5,962 bases of DNA from Mycobacterium sp. (GCA_020438915.1 JAGQTR010000121.1:1-5962); one strand, 5' to 3'. Positions 1 through 5,962 are shown, counted from the first letter of the stretch. Made by a program: numbers and translations. The notes: generated by a model from the sequence alone, not told the origin.

Positions 1-723
1 GTGAAAATCCTCACCGGCACCAAGGTCGAGAAGATCGAAGACGAGGGCGCCGACGGATCGGTCACCGTCACCGTGTCCAAGGACGGCAAGTCCGAGGAGC
101 TCAAGGCCGACAAGGTGTTGCAGGCCATCGGTTTCGCGCCCAACGTCGAGGGCTTCGGGCTGGACAAGGCCGGCGTGGAGCTGACCGACCGCAAGGCGAT
201 CGGTATCGACGATTACATGCGTACCAACGTCGGCCACATCTACGCGATCGGCGATGTCACGGCCAAGCTGCAGCTGGCGCACGTCGCCGAGGCGATGGGC
301 GTCGTGGCCGCCGAGACCATCGCCGGTGCCGAGACCCTCGCCCTCGGTGACTACCGCATGATGCCGCGCGCGACGTTCTGTCAGCCTCAGGTCGCCAGCT
401 TCGGGCTGACCGAGGAGCAGGCCCGCGAGGAGGGCTACGACGTCAAGGTGGCGAAGTTCCCGTTCACCGCGAACGCCAAGGCGCACGGCATGGGCGACCC
501 GAGTGGTTTCGTCAAGCTGATCGCCGACGCCAAATATGGCGAACTGATCGGGGGGCACCTGATCGGGCACGATGTCTCCGAGCTGCTGCCCGAACTCACG
601 CTGGCCCAGAAATGGGATCTGACCACCAACGAACTGGCCCGCAACGTCCACACCCACCCGACGATGTCGGAGGCGTTGCAGGAGTGCTTCCACGGGCTCG
701 CCGGCCACATGATTAATTTCTAA
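1..723 (+). CDS. lpdC: Dihydrolipoamide dehydrogenase (E3), C-terminal 240 residues, 5'-truncated by window
   Basis: This flavoprotein reoxidises the dihydrolipoyl groups of 2-oxo-acid dehydrogenase complexes, passing electrons through a disulfide and FAD to NAD+. Only the C-terminal half is here, so the N-terminal FAD domain and redox-active CxxxxC are missing. Visible parts, numbered within the fragment: end of the NAD domain with QAIGFAPN (about 41-48), the second FAD contact YAIGD (81-85), and the dimerisation domain from about 121 to the end. The catalytic pair is present as H219 and E224 in HTHPTMSEAL. Counted from the C-terminus these fall where His443 and Glu448 lie in the 464-residue M. 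tuberculosis Lpd, so the full protein is probably about 465 residues. The GTG at base 1 is an internal Val codon, not a start. In M. tuberculosis Lpd also feeds the AhpD/AhpC peroxidase chain through DlaT. A membrane-protein ORF follows the TAA directly. Confidence 0.96.
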   Translation: MKILTGTKVEKIEDEGADGSVTVTVSKDGKSEELKADKVLQAIGFAPNVEGFGLDKAGVELTDRKAIGIDDYMRTNVGHIYAIGDVTAKLQLAHVAEAMGVVAAETIAGAETLALGDYRMMPRATFCQPQVASFGLTEEQAREEGYDVKVAKFPFTANAKAHGMGDPSGFVKLIADAKYGELIGGHLIGHDVSELLPELTLAQKWDLTTNELARNVHTHPTMSEALQECFHGLAGHMINF

Positions 724-1002
724 TTGAGAGCGATCTGGGTCGCCGGTATCGGCGGATTGGTGGTCGGCCACATCCTGTGGCTGGCCGGCATCTCTGGTGC
801 CATTGCGTCGCGGGACATATCCACCTGGGTGCTGGTCGTCGCCGGGGTGTCGTTGGTCGTCGGCGCCGCCGCCGGAATGCTCGGCTGGCGGCAGTGGAAA
901 CGGCAGACGCCCAAGGGCGAAACGTGGGCGGTGTTTCTTTGGGGATTGACGGTGTCGCCGGTGCTGCTGTCGCTGGTGGTCCTCGGCGTGACGTACCTGT
1001 AG
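724..1002 (+). CDS. Small conserved membrane protein (Rv0463-like), unknown function
   Basis: A 92-residue, very hydrophobic protein with three likely membrane helices at about residues 4-23, 34-52 and 67-91. A short basic stretch between helices 2 and 3 (WRQWKRQTPKG) probably faces the cytoplasm by the positive-inside rule. No catalytic motif is visible and I do not assign a function. The TTG at 724 is the furthest-upstream start possible, because it directly follows the in-frame TAA of lpdC. There is no clear Shine-Dalgarno sequence in the preceding lpdC codons, so translation probably depends on termination-reinitiation from lpdC. Position and size match Rv0463, the gene after lpdC in M. 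tuberculosis. Existence of the gene is well supported by context and composition; the start is less sure, since a GTG at 760 would shorten helix 1. Confidence 0.8.
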   Translation: MRAIWVAGIGGLVVGHILWLAGISGAIASRDISTWVLVVAGVSLVVGAAAGMLGWRQWKRQTPKGETWAVFLWGLTVSPVLLSLVVLGVTYL

Positions 1003-1008
1003 CGCCGG

Positions 1009-1551
1009 TCAGTCCGGAAAGTCCAGCGGCACGTTGAGCGTGGTGATCGTCGCCGCCAACCCGTCGTATTGTGCTGCCAGCATGCAGAATTCGATCAACT
1101 GCGGCTTGCTGAGGTGACCGGCGAGTGCCTGCCAGGTTTGTGCGGACACCCCGCGGGTGACGACGAACTCGTCGGTCGCGGTGATCAGCACCCGCTCCCG
1201 GTCGGTGAGACCCTCGGCGTCGGGCCCCTCGAAAATCCTGGCCTGCGCTTGCGCGTTGAGCCCGCGGCTGCGGGCCAGCCTGCGATGCTGCTGCAGTTCA
1301 TATTCGCATTCACGCAGATGGCCCACCCGCAGGATGACGGTCTCGGCGTCACGTCGCGACAGCTTGCCCGCGTACAGCAGGTACGCCGACAGCGGAAGCC
1401 ACACCGGCAGCAGCAGCCGGTGCCGGCCCAGCACATTCATCAGGCTGAATCTCGGTCGGCGGATTCCGCGGGCGCCGATTTTCGCGATGGCCCAGTTGAG
1501 CGGGCCCAGCTCCTTGAATCCGCCGGGCGGGATACGGGCAGGTGCACTCAC
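1009..1551 (-). CDS. AhpD-like / carboxymuconolactone decarboxylase family protein (Rv0464c-like)
   Basis: A 180-residue protein with the all-helical AhpD/CMD fold. The signature segment runs from E70 to H89: Glu, eleven residues, then CEYELQQH. In AhpD proper this is E-x11-CxxC-xxx-H, with two cysteines forming the redox centre. Here the second cysteine position is Glu (C82, E85, H89), so this is the CxYE-type branch of the family and cannot make the AhpD disulfide at this site. A second conserved segment, LTDRERVLITATDEFV (115-130), is also typical of CMD-family proteins. The substrate is unknown; hydroperoxide reduction, decarboxylation or another proton-relay reaction are all possible. 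Its GTG start overlaps the TGA of ramB (GTGA, 1548-1551), so it is co-transcribed and probably translationally coupled with the regulator. In M. tuberculosis the ramB operon is under RamB negative autoregulation, which should include this gene. Its stop is 6 bases from the stop of the convergent membrane-protein gene. Confidence 0.88.
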   Translation of the reverse strand: MSAPARIPPGGFKELGPLNWAIAKIGARGIRRPRFSLMNVLGRHRLLLPVWLPLSAYLLYAGKLSRRDAETVILRVGHLRECEYELQQHRRLARSRGLNAQAQARIFEGPDAEGLTDRERVLITATDEFVVTRGVSAQTWQALAGHLSKPQLIEFCMLAAQYDGLAATITTLNVPLDFPD

Positions 1552-2984
1552 GATTGCCTCACCGGGTAGGGCGACACCGTCGAGCGGTGTTCGTCGATGT
1601 CCAGCGCGCGGCCCAACGCCGGGAACGCGCGCTGCGGACAGTTGTCACGTTCGCACACCCGGCACCCGGCACCGATGGGGGTTGCGCGGACATTCGGGTC
1701 ACCGGACAAATCGAGCCCCTCCGAGTAGACCAACCGTTGTGCATGACGCAGTTCGCATCCGAGGCCGATTGCGAACGTCTTACCTGGCTGACCATAGCGC
1801 GAAGCCCGCCGCTCCACGGTCCGCGCCACCCACATGTAGCTGCGGCCGTCGGGCATCTCGGCCAGCTGCACCAGGATCTTGCCGGGGTTGGCGAAGGTCT
1901 CGTAGACGTTCCACAGCGGACACGTTCCACCGCTGGAGGAGAAGTGAAAACCGGTAGCGGACTGGCGTTTAGACATGTTTCCGGCACGGTCGACGCGAAC
2001 CAATGAGAACGGAACGCCGCGCATCGACGGCCGCTGTAGCGTCGACAGCCGGTGGCAGATGGTCTCGTAGCTGATCGAGTAGTAGGCGGATAGCCGCTCG
2101 ACGTCGTAACGGAACTTCTCCGCCACGTCGTGGAAGTTTCCGTAGGGCAGTACCGCGGCTGCGGCGAAGTAATTCGCCAGACCCAGACGGGCCAGCCGCT
2201 GGGACTCCACGCTGGTGAAGTGGCCGTCGTCGACAAGCTTGTCGATCAGATCGCCGCACTCCAGGTAGGCCAGCTCGGCAGCCATCCTGAACACCGTCTG
2301 CCCCGATGACAGGTGGGCGCTGATCTCCAATGTCTTCGACTCCAGGTCGTAGCGGTGCAGGACTCCCTTGCCGAGGTCGATACGGCGAATGATCCTGACA
2401 CCGTGCACGATTCGTAGTCGGTCGGCCAGATCGCCGACGAGATCGCCCCGCTGGATCCGCATGCCGGCGGTGAGCTCCTCGGCGGCGGTGTCGAGCTCGT
2501 GCAGGTAGTTCTGACGCTGGTAAAAGTAGTCGCGCACCTCTTCGTGGGGCATGGCGATGGACCCGGAGCTGAGGTCGCCGCCGCTGCCAGTGCTGAATCG
2601 ATCCTCGGTCGCGGCGGCGAGTTGTGTGGTGGTCAGCTGATAGCGGCGGTGCAGGTTGACCATCGCGCGGGCCATCGCGGGATGGGCTCCGACCAAGTCG
2701 GCGACTTCGGTGGGGTCGACGGTGACACCCAGATCGCGGTCCATGATCACCTCGCGCAACTCGGCGATGAGCCGGGTGTCGTCCTGTGAGGCGAAAAATG
2801 TCGCGTCCACCCCGAACACCTCGGTGATGCGTAGCAACACCGAGACGGTCAGCGGCCGGACGTCGTGTTCGATCTGATTGAGATAACTGGGCGAGATCTC
2901 GAGCAGCTGTGCCAGTGCGGCCTGGCTGAAGCCGCGTTCGCTCCGGAGCTGTCGTATCCGGGCGCCGACGAACGTTCTGGCCAC
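1548..2984 (-). CDS. ramB: RamB, transcriptional repressor of glyoxylate-shunt/acetate metabolism
   Basis: A 478-residue DNA-binding regulator, close to full length for the family (about 474 in M. tuberculosis). Residues about 6-62 form an XRE-type helix-turn-helix (GFSQAALAQLLEISPSYLNQ). The middle is the IrrE/ImmA-like DUF955 region, but the place where a metalloprotease would carry HExxH reads AAELAYLE, so it is not expected to cut proteins. The C-terminal part, about 310-470, is the short-chain fatty acyl regulator domain (DUF2083/ScfR type), which in the relative PrpR binds acyl-CoA. It holds C355, C410 and a tight cluster C441-x2-C444-x4-C449. In M. tuberculosis RamB represses icl1 on glucose and represses its own operon; in C. 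glutamicum it controls many acetate genes. The GTG at 2984 is chosen because MARTFVGARIRQLR leads straight into the helix-turn-helix and a candidate -10 lies just upstream. First gene of an operon with the CMD-family gene. Confidence 0.95.
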   Translation of the reverse strand: MARTFVGARIRQLRSERGFSQAALAQLLEISPSYLNQIEHDVRPLTVSVLLRITEVFGVDATFFASQDDTRLIAELREVIMDRDLGVTVDPTEVADLVGAHPAMARAMVNLHRRYQLTTTQLAAATEDRFSTGSGGDLSSGSIAMPHEEVRDYFYQRQNYLHELDTAAEELTAGMRIQRGDLVGDLADRLRIVHGVRIIRRIDLGKGVLHRYDLESKTLEISAHLSSGQTVFRMAAELAYLECGDLIDKLVDDGHFTSVESQRLARLGLANYFAAAAVLPYGNFHDVAEKFRYDVERLSAYYSISYETICHRLSTLQRPSMRGVPFSLVRVDRAGNMSKRQSATGFHFSSSGGTCPLWNVYETFANPGKILVQLAEMPDGRSYMWVARTVERRASRYGQPGKTFAIGLGCELRHAQRLVYSEGLDLSGDPNVRATPIGAGCRVCERDNCPQRAFPALGRALDIDEHRSTVSPYPVRQS

Positions 2985-2991
2985 GTCTGCC

Positions 2992-3019
2992 AGCGTAGCC
3001 GGGGTAGCACGGTTGCGAA
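2992..3019 (-). promoter_or_regulatory. Candidate ramB promoter (-35 TTCGCA, -10 TACGCT), possibly leaderless
   Basis: Read on the minus strand, TTCGCA (3019-3014) is followed after 16 bases by TACGCT (2997-2992). TACGCT fits the mycobacterial TANNNT -10 form. Transcription would then begin about seven bases further on, at 2984-2985, which is the GTG start of ramB itself. The -35 lies inside the CTTCGCAA box, so a bound RamB would block polymerase, in keeping with the known negative autoregulation. This is a motif reading; the -35 is a weak match and no start-site data are available to me. Confidence 0.45.
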
Positions 3020-3033
3020 GATCGACTTTGCAT
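3013..3033. promoter_or_regulatory. Inverted pair of RamB-like boxes in the ramB promoter
   Basis: TTGCGAAG at 3013-3020 (CTTCGCAA on the minus strand) faces CTTTGCAT at 3026-3033 across ATCGA. The arms are inverted copies with two mismatches. The right arm, ACTTTGCA from 3025, contains the core of the C. glutamicum RamB consensus AA/GAACTTTGCAAA. The left arm is the octamer that occurs twice upstream of aceA. Binding of RamB to this region is established in M. tuberculosis; the exact site is inferred here. Confidence 0.6.
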
Positions 3034-3036
3034 CGT

Positions 3037-3064
3037 TGGCAGTATCACCCGTTGTGGCAGTATC
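3037..3064. repeat. 10-bp direct repeat TGGCAGTATC, two copies, 18-bp period
   Basis: TGGCAGTATC occurs exactly at 3037-3046 and again at 3055-3064. Both copies lie between the RamB-like boxes and the thioesterase start, the second ending seven bases before the GTG at 3072. The position suits an operator for the thioesterase gene or an upstream site for ramB. I do not recognise the motif as that of a known mycobacterial regulator. Confidence 0.5.
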
Positions 3065-3071
3065 GGGATTC

Positions 3072-3902
3072 GTGAGTGCCACCGGTCAGACTAGGGGTTC
3101 CGCGACGGGCCTGGGCAAGGTCATGATGCCTGTACCGGACCCACATCCGGACGTGTTCGACATCCAGTGGCCGCTGCGAGTAGCCGACGTCGAACGTACC
3201 GGCAGGCTGAAATTCGATGCGGCGACGCGACACATCCAGGACATCGGCTCGGATCAGCTTCGCGAGATGGGCTTTGAGGAGACCCACCCGCTGTGGATCG
3301 TGCGGCGCACGATGATCGATCTGATCAGGCCCATCGAATTCAAGGACATGCTGCGGTTGCGACGCTGGTGCTCGGGAACGTCCAACCGATGGTGCGAGAT
3401 GCGGGTCCGCATCGACGGAATGCGCGGTGGTGGACTGCTGGAATCAGAGGCGTTCTGGATCAACATCAACCGGGAGACCCAGGGGCCCGCGCGCATCGCC
3501 GACGACTTCATCGAGGGTCTGCAGCGCACCACTGAGGTCGACCGGTTGCGCTGGAAGGCCTACCTGAAGGCCGGCAGCCGTGAAGACGCCGTTGACATCC
3601 GCGCCTATCCCGTCCGGGTCAGCGATATCGACATCTTCGACCACATGAACAACTCGGTCTACTGGAGCGTCATCGAGGACTATCTTGCCGGGCATCCCGA
3701 GTTGTTGGCCGGGCCGCTTCGCGTGACCATCGAGCACGATCTCCCGGTGGCCCTCGGTGACAAGTTGGAGATCCTCACCCACGTCCATCCGGCCGGATCG
3801 ACCGATCGGTTCGGTCCAGACCTGTCCGATCGCAGTGTTACAACGCTCACATATGCCGTCGGTGAGGAGACCAAAGCCGTCGCCTCGCTGTTCGCTCTGT
3901 GA
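3072..3902 (+). CDS. Acyl-ACP thioesterase family protein (Rv0466-like), double hotdog fold
   Basis: A predicted cytosolic thioesterase of the Acyl-ACP_TE family, 276 residues from the chosen start, made of two hotdog domains. The N-terminal one spans about 18-150 (FDAATRHIQDIG, then EETHPLWIVRRTMIDL and RLRRWCSGTSNRWCEM). The C-terminal one runs from about 170 and holds VSDIDIFDHMNNSVYW. In plant FatA/FatB this motif reads like DxNQHVNN with a catalytic Asp-Asn-His set; here the Asn position is Phe and the residue before His is Asp, so chemistry or substrate may differ. The family releases fatty acids from acyl-ACP, but the real substrate (acyl-ACP or acyl-CoA) is not shown by sequence. Start: GTG 3072 (GTGAGTGCC, like its neighbours) is preferred, although its upstream Shine-Dalgarno sequence is poor. 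ATG 3123 or 3126 (MMPVPDPHPD) would give about 259 residues and cannot be excluded. Divergent from ramB, upstream of aceA. Confidence 0.88.
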   Translation: MSATGQTRGSATGLGKVMMPVPDPHPDVFDIQWPLRVADVERTGRLKFDAATRHIQDIGSDQLREMGFEETHPLWIVRRTMIDLIRPIEFKDMLRLRRWCSGTSNRWCEMRVRIDGMRGGGLLESEAFWININRETQGPARIADDFIEGLQRTTEVDRLRWKAYLKAGSREDAVDIRAYPVRVSDIDIFDHMNNSVYWSVIEDYLAGHPELLAGPLRVTIEHDLPVALGDKLEILTHVHPAGSTDRFGPDLSDRSVTTLTYAVGEETKAVASLFAL

Positions 3903-3917
3903 CCCGCTTCGGTTAAA

Positions 3918-3933
3918 CAGTACAAGCGTACTG
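3918..3933. repeat. Palindrome CAGTAC-AAGC-GTACTG
   Basis: Two perfect 6-bp inverted arms (3918-3923 and 3928-3933) separated by AAGC, 16 bases after the thioesterase stop. The size and symmetry suit a dimeric regulator. It is too short and lacks the T tract expected of a terminator. The cognate protein is unknown. Confidence 0.45.
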
Positions 3934-3989
3934 ACCTGCACAAATCGGTTACCGGCGAGTAGTCAACGAATCGGTTTGGCGCAGCCGGT

Positions 3990-4007
3990 ACTTCGCAATC
4001 TTCGCAA
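3990..4007 (+). promoter_or_regulatory. Tandem RamB-like boxes upstream of aceA
   Basis: CTTCGCAA occurs at 3991-3998 and again at 4000-4007, a 9-base period, about 170-180 bases before the aceA start. It differs by one base from the CTTTGCAA core of the RamB consensus described in C. glutamicum. RamB is known to bind the icl1 promoter of M. tuberculosis and repress it on glucose. A third, weaker match, GAAAATTGGCAAC, lies at 4027-4039. Site identity is inferred from motif likeness and from the matching box at ramB. Confidence 0.65.
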
Positions 4008-4158
4008 GACTGCGATCTGACTTGGCGAAAATTGGCAACTAGAGCGGGTGGACCAGCAGTTATGTGGTAGTGCATCCTTGAGCTAGTACGCCAGTGAAGA
4101 TGCTGGAGCATTAACAAGCACGGAAGCCCCGCCGGTTTCCGGCAACGTGAAAGCGATC

Positions 4159-4165
4159 AGAGGAG
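4159..4165 (+). promoter_or_regulatory. Ribosome binding site of aceA
   Basis: AGAGGAG lies seven bases before the ATG at 4173. It is the strongest Shine-Dalgarno sequence in the window and fixes the aceA start. Confidence 0.85.
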
Positions 4166-4172
4166 CAGCCCC

Positions 4173-5459
<1,287 letters not shown>

Positions 5460-5480
5460 GCCGCGAGCACCACTATCTGC

Positions 5481-5540
5481 GCGAGCAGACGCAAGGTGCC
5501 CGACACCACGGCGTGTCGGGCACCTTTTGCGTCTGCTCGC
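5481..5540 (+). terminator. Very long terminator-like hairpin between aceA and fadB2
   Basis: The inner stem GGTGCCCGACAC (5495-5506) pairs perfectly with GTGTCGGGCACC (5513-5524) across the six-base loop CACGGC and is followed by TTTT (5525-5528), so it alone resembles an intrinsic terminator. An outer stem GCGAGCAGACGC (5481-5492) pairs perfectly with GCGTCTGCTCGC (5529-5540), and AA at 5493-5494 can pair with two of the four Ts. The whole gives 26 base pairs with a two-base bulge. It begins 21 bases after the aceA stop and ends 17 bases before the fadB2 start. Confidence 0.85.
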
Positions 5541-5546
5541 CGATGT

Positions 5547-5553
5547 GAGGAAG
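5547..5553 (+). promoter_or_regulatory. Ribosome binding site of fadB2
   Basis: GAGGAAG precedes GTG 5558 by four bases (seven if counted from GAGG) and the alternative GTG 5564 by ten. It begins only six bases after the hairpin, so RNA folding there could affect access to it. Confidence 0.6.
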
Positions 5554-5557
5554 ATTC

Positions 5558-5962
5558 GTGAGTGTGAACAGCATTGAGAGAGTCGGCGTCATAGGCGCCG
5601 GGCAGATGGGTGGCGGCATCGCGGAGGTGTGCGCCAAGGCCGGTGCGCATGTTCTGGTCTACGAGCCGACCGAAGAGCTGACCGCGGCCGGAAAAGCCCG
5701 GATCACCGCATCGCTGGATCGTGCGGCCGCCAAGGGCAAGCTTTCCGATGTGGACCGCGACGCCGCGCTGGGCAACCTGGTGTTCACCACCAGCCTGGGG
5801 GATCTAGCGGATCGCCAGCTGGTCATCGAAGCGATCATCGAAGACGAGGACGTCAAAGCAAAGCTGTTCGCAGAACTCGACACGGTCATCACCGACCCGG
5901 ATGCGGTGCTGGCGTCGAACACTTCGAGTATCCCGATCATGAAAATCGCTGCGGCAACCAAG
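5558..5962 (+). CDS. fadB2: 3-hydroxyacyl-CoA dehydrogenase (probable 3-hydroxybutyryl-CoA dehydrogenase), N-terminal 135 residues
   Basis: Open to the last base of the window, with no stop. The fragment is the NAD-binding Rossmann domain of a 3-hydroxyacyl-CoA dehydrogenase, the NAD-dependent oxidation step of beta-oxidation (or the reverse reduction with short acetoacetyl-CoA-type substrates). GAGQMG at residues 13-18 is the GxGxxG dinucleotide loop. E36 in VLVYEP, at the end of the second strand, is the acidic residue that favours NAD(H) over NADP(H). VIEAIIED (89-96) and ASNTSSI (119-125), with the catalytic-site serine, are family hallmarks. The catalytic His-Glu pair and the C-terminal dimerisation domain lie beyond the window; M. 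tuberculosis FadB2 (Rv0468) has about 286 residues. GTG 5558 (GTGAGTGTG) is preferred, with GTG 5564 as the alternative. Expression depends either on readthrough past the hairpin or on a promoter inside aceA or the short gap. Confidence 0.94.
   Translation, partial: MSVNSIERVGVIGAGQMGGGIAEVCAKAGAHVLVYEPTEELTAAGKARITASLDRAAAKGKLSDVDRDAALGNLVFTTSLGDLADRQLVIEAIIEDEDVKAKLFAELDTVITDPDAVLASNTSSIPIMKIAAATK

Larger units (their letters stand above)
2985..3071. promoter_or_regulatory. Divergent intergenic control region of ramB and the thioesterase gene
   Basis: An 87-base gap between the GTG of ramB (minus) and the chosen GTG of the thioesterase gene (plus). It contains an inverted pair of RamB-like boxes, a candidate minus-strand promoter and a 10-bp direct repeat, each listed separately. 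RamB of M. tuberculosis is known to bind its own promoter region, so an operator is expected here. No convincing plus-strand -10 was found; the nearest, TATCGG at 3061-3066, matches TATAAT at only three positions. Confidence 0.75.
3903..4172 (+). promoter_or_regulatory. aceA upstream control region, 270 bases without a gene
   Basis: This gap lies between the thioesterase stop and the aceA ATG. It has lower GC than its surroundings and no plausible ORF. It contains, in order, a CAGTAC/GTACTG palindrome, two copies of AATCGGTT (3943-3950 and 3969-3976), tandem CTTCGCAA boxes, two copies of TTGGC ten bases apart (4022-4026 and 4032-4036), a small hairpin GCCGG-TTT-CCGGC (4131-4143) and the aceA ribosome binding site. 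No terminator is visible after the thioesterase gene. No promoter could be assigned with confidence; TAGTAC at 4084-4089 and TATGTG at 4061-4066 are weak -10 candidates. Confidence 0.7.

Noticed and set aside
1..3. GTG at the window edge as the start of a 240-residue protein
   Set aside because: The sequence is the C-terminal half of LpdC with matching length to the end; the GTG is an internal Val codon.
1003..1008. Possible bidirectional terminator between the convergent genes
   Set aside because: The gap is only six bases and I found no hairpin with a T tract around it; termination there must be otherwise or overlapping.
1157..1957. 266-codon open frame on the plus strand across the CMD-family gene and ramB
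   Set aside because: Runs antisense through two recognised genes and has Ser/Arg/Pro-rich composition with no domain.
1969..3048. 359-codon open frame on the minus strand overlapping ramB
   Set aside because: Its product is Arg/Pro-rich low-information sequence, typical of a shifted frame in high-GC DNA, while the overlapping frame encodes a clear RamB.
2865..3071. In-frame 5' extension of the thioesterase gene back to ATG 2865
   Set aside because: It would overlap the ramB N-terminus and its promoter, and the extra residues do not resemble the family.
3444..3941. 165-codon open frame on the minus strand opposite the thioesterase gene
   Set aside because: Antisense shadow with no recognisable domain and no ribosome binding site noted.
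5481..5540. Inverted repeat as mobile-element ends or a phage attachment site
   Set aside because: The arms are adjacent around a six-base loop, no transposase or integrase is present, and the place after a stop codon with TTTT fits a transcript-end hairpin.

Overview
The window is high-GC actinobacterial DNA, and gene content and order point to a mycobacterium. Read left to right it matches the M. tuberculosis segment lpdC - Rv0463 - Rv0464c - ramB - Rv0466 - icl1 - fadB2. Several proteins are close to, but not identical with, the M. tuberculosis versions as I remember them, so this is probably another, perhaps environmental, Mycobacterium/Mycolicibacterium species. I see no mobile element, CRISPR array, tRNA or rRNA. 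Almost every base belongs to a gene or to one of three regulatory gaps.

Layout. (1) Bases 1-1002, plus strand: the last 240 codons of dihydrolipoamide dehydrogenase (lpdC), then, with no gap, a small three-helix membrane protein starting at TTG. (2) Bases 1009-2984, minus strand: ramB followed by an AhpD/carboxymuconolactone-decarboxylase-like gene, joined by a GTGA stop/start overlap, so an evident two-gene operon. It converges on region 1 with a 6-base gap. (3) Bases 2985-3071: a short divergent control region with an inverted pair of RamB-like boxes and a 10-bp direct repeat. (4) Bases 3072-3902, plus strand: an acyl-ACP-thioesterase-family protein. (5) Bases 3903-4172: a 270-base control region with tandem CTTCGCAA boxes, a palindrome and other repeats. 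(6) Bases 4173-5459: isocitrate lyase (aceA/icl1), all key residues present. (7) A very long terminator-like hairpin. (8) From 5558, plus strand: the first 135 codons of fadB2, cut by the window end.

Function. The genes centre on acetyl-CoA and fatty-acid carbon. FadB2 is a 3-hydroxyacyl-CoA dehydrogenase, isocitrate lyase opens the glyoxylate shunt that lets acetyl-CoA be used for growth, LpdC serves pyruvate and 2-oxo-acid dehydrogenases (and peroxide defence in M. tuberculosis), and RamB is the known repressor of icl1 and of its own operon in M. tuberculosis. The most useful sequence-level result is that the same octamer, CTTCGCAA, occurs twice upstream of aceA and once on the minus strand in the ramB promoter region, where it covers a plausible -35 element. 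A candidate -10 lies so close to the ramB GTG that the transcript may be leaderless. The region is core metabolism rather than an accessory island, and I found no convincing new system; the leads are regulatory sites and motif departures in the enzymes.
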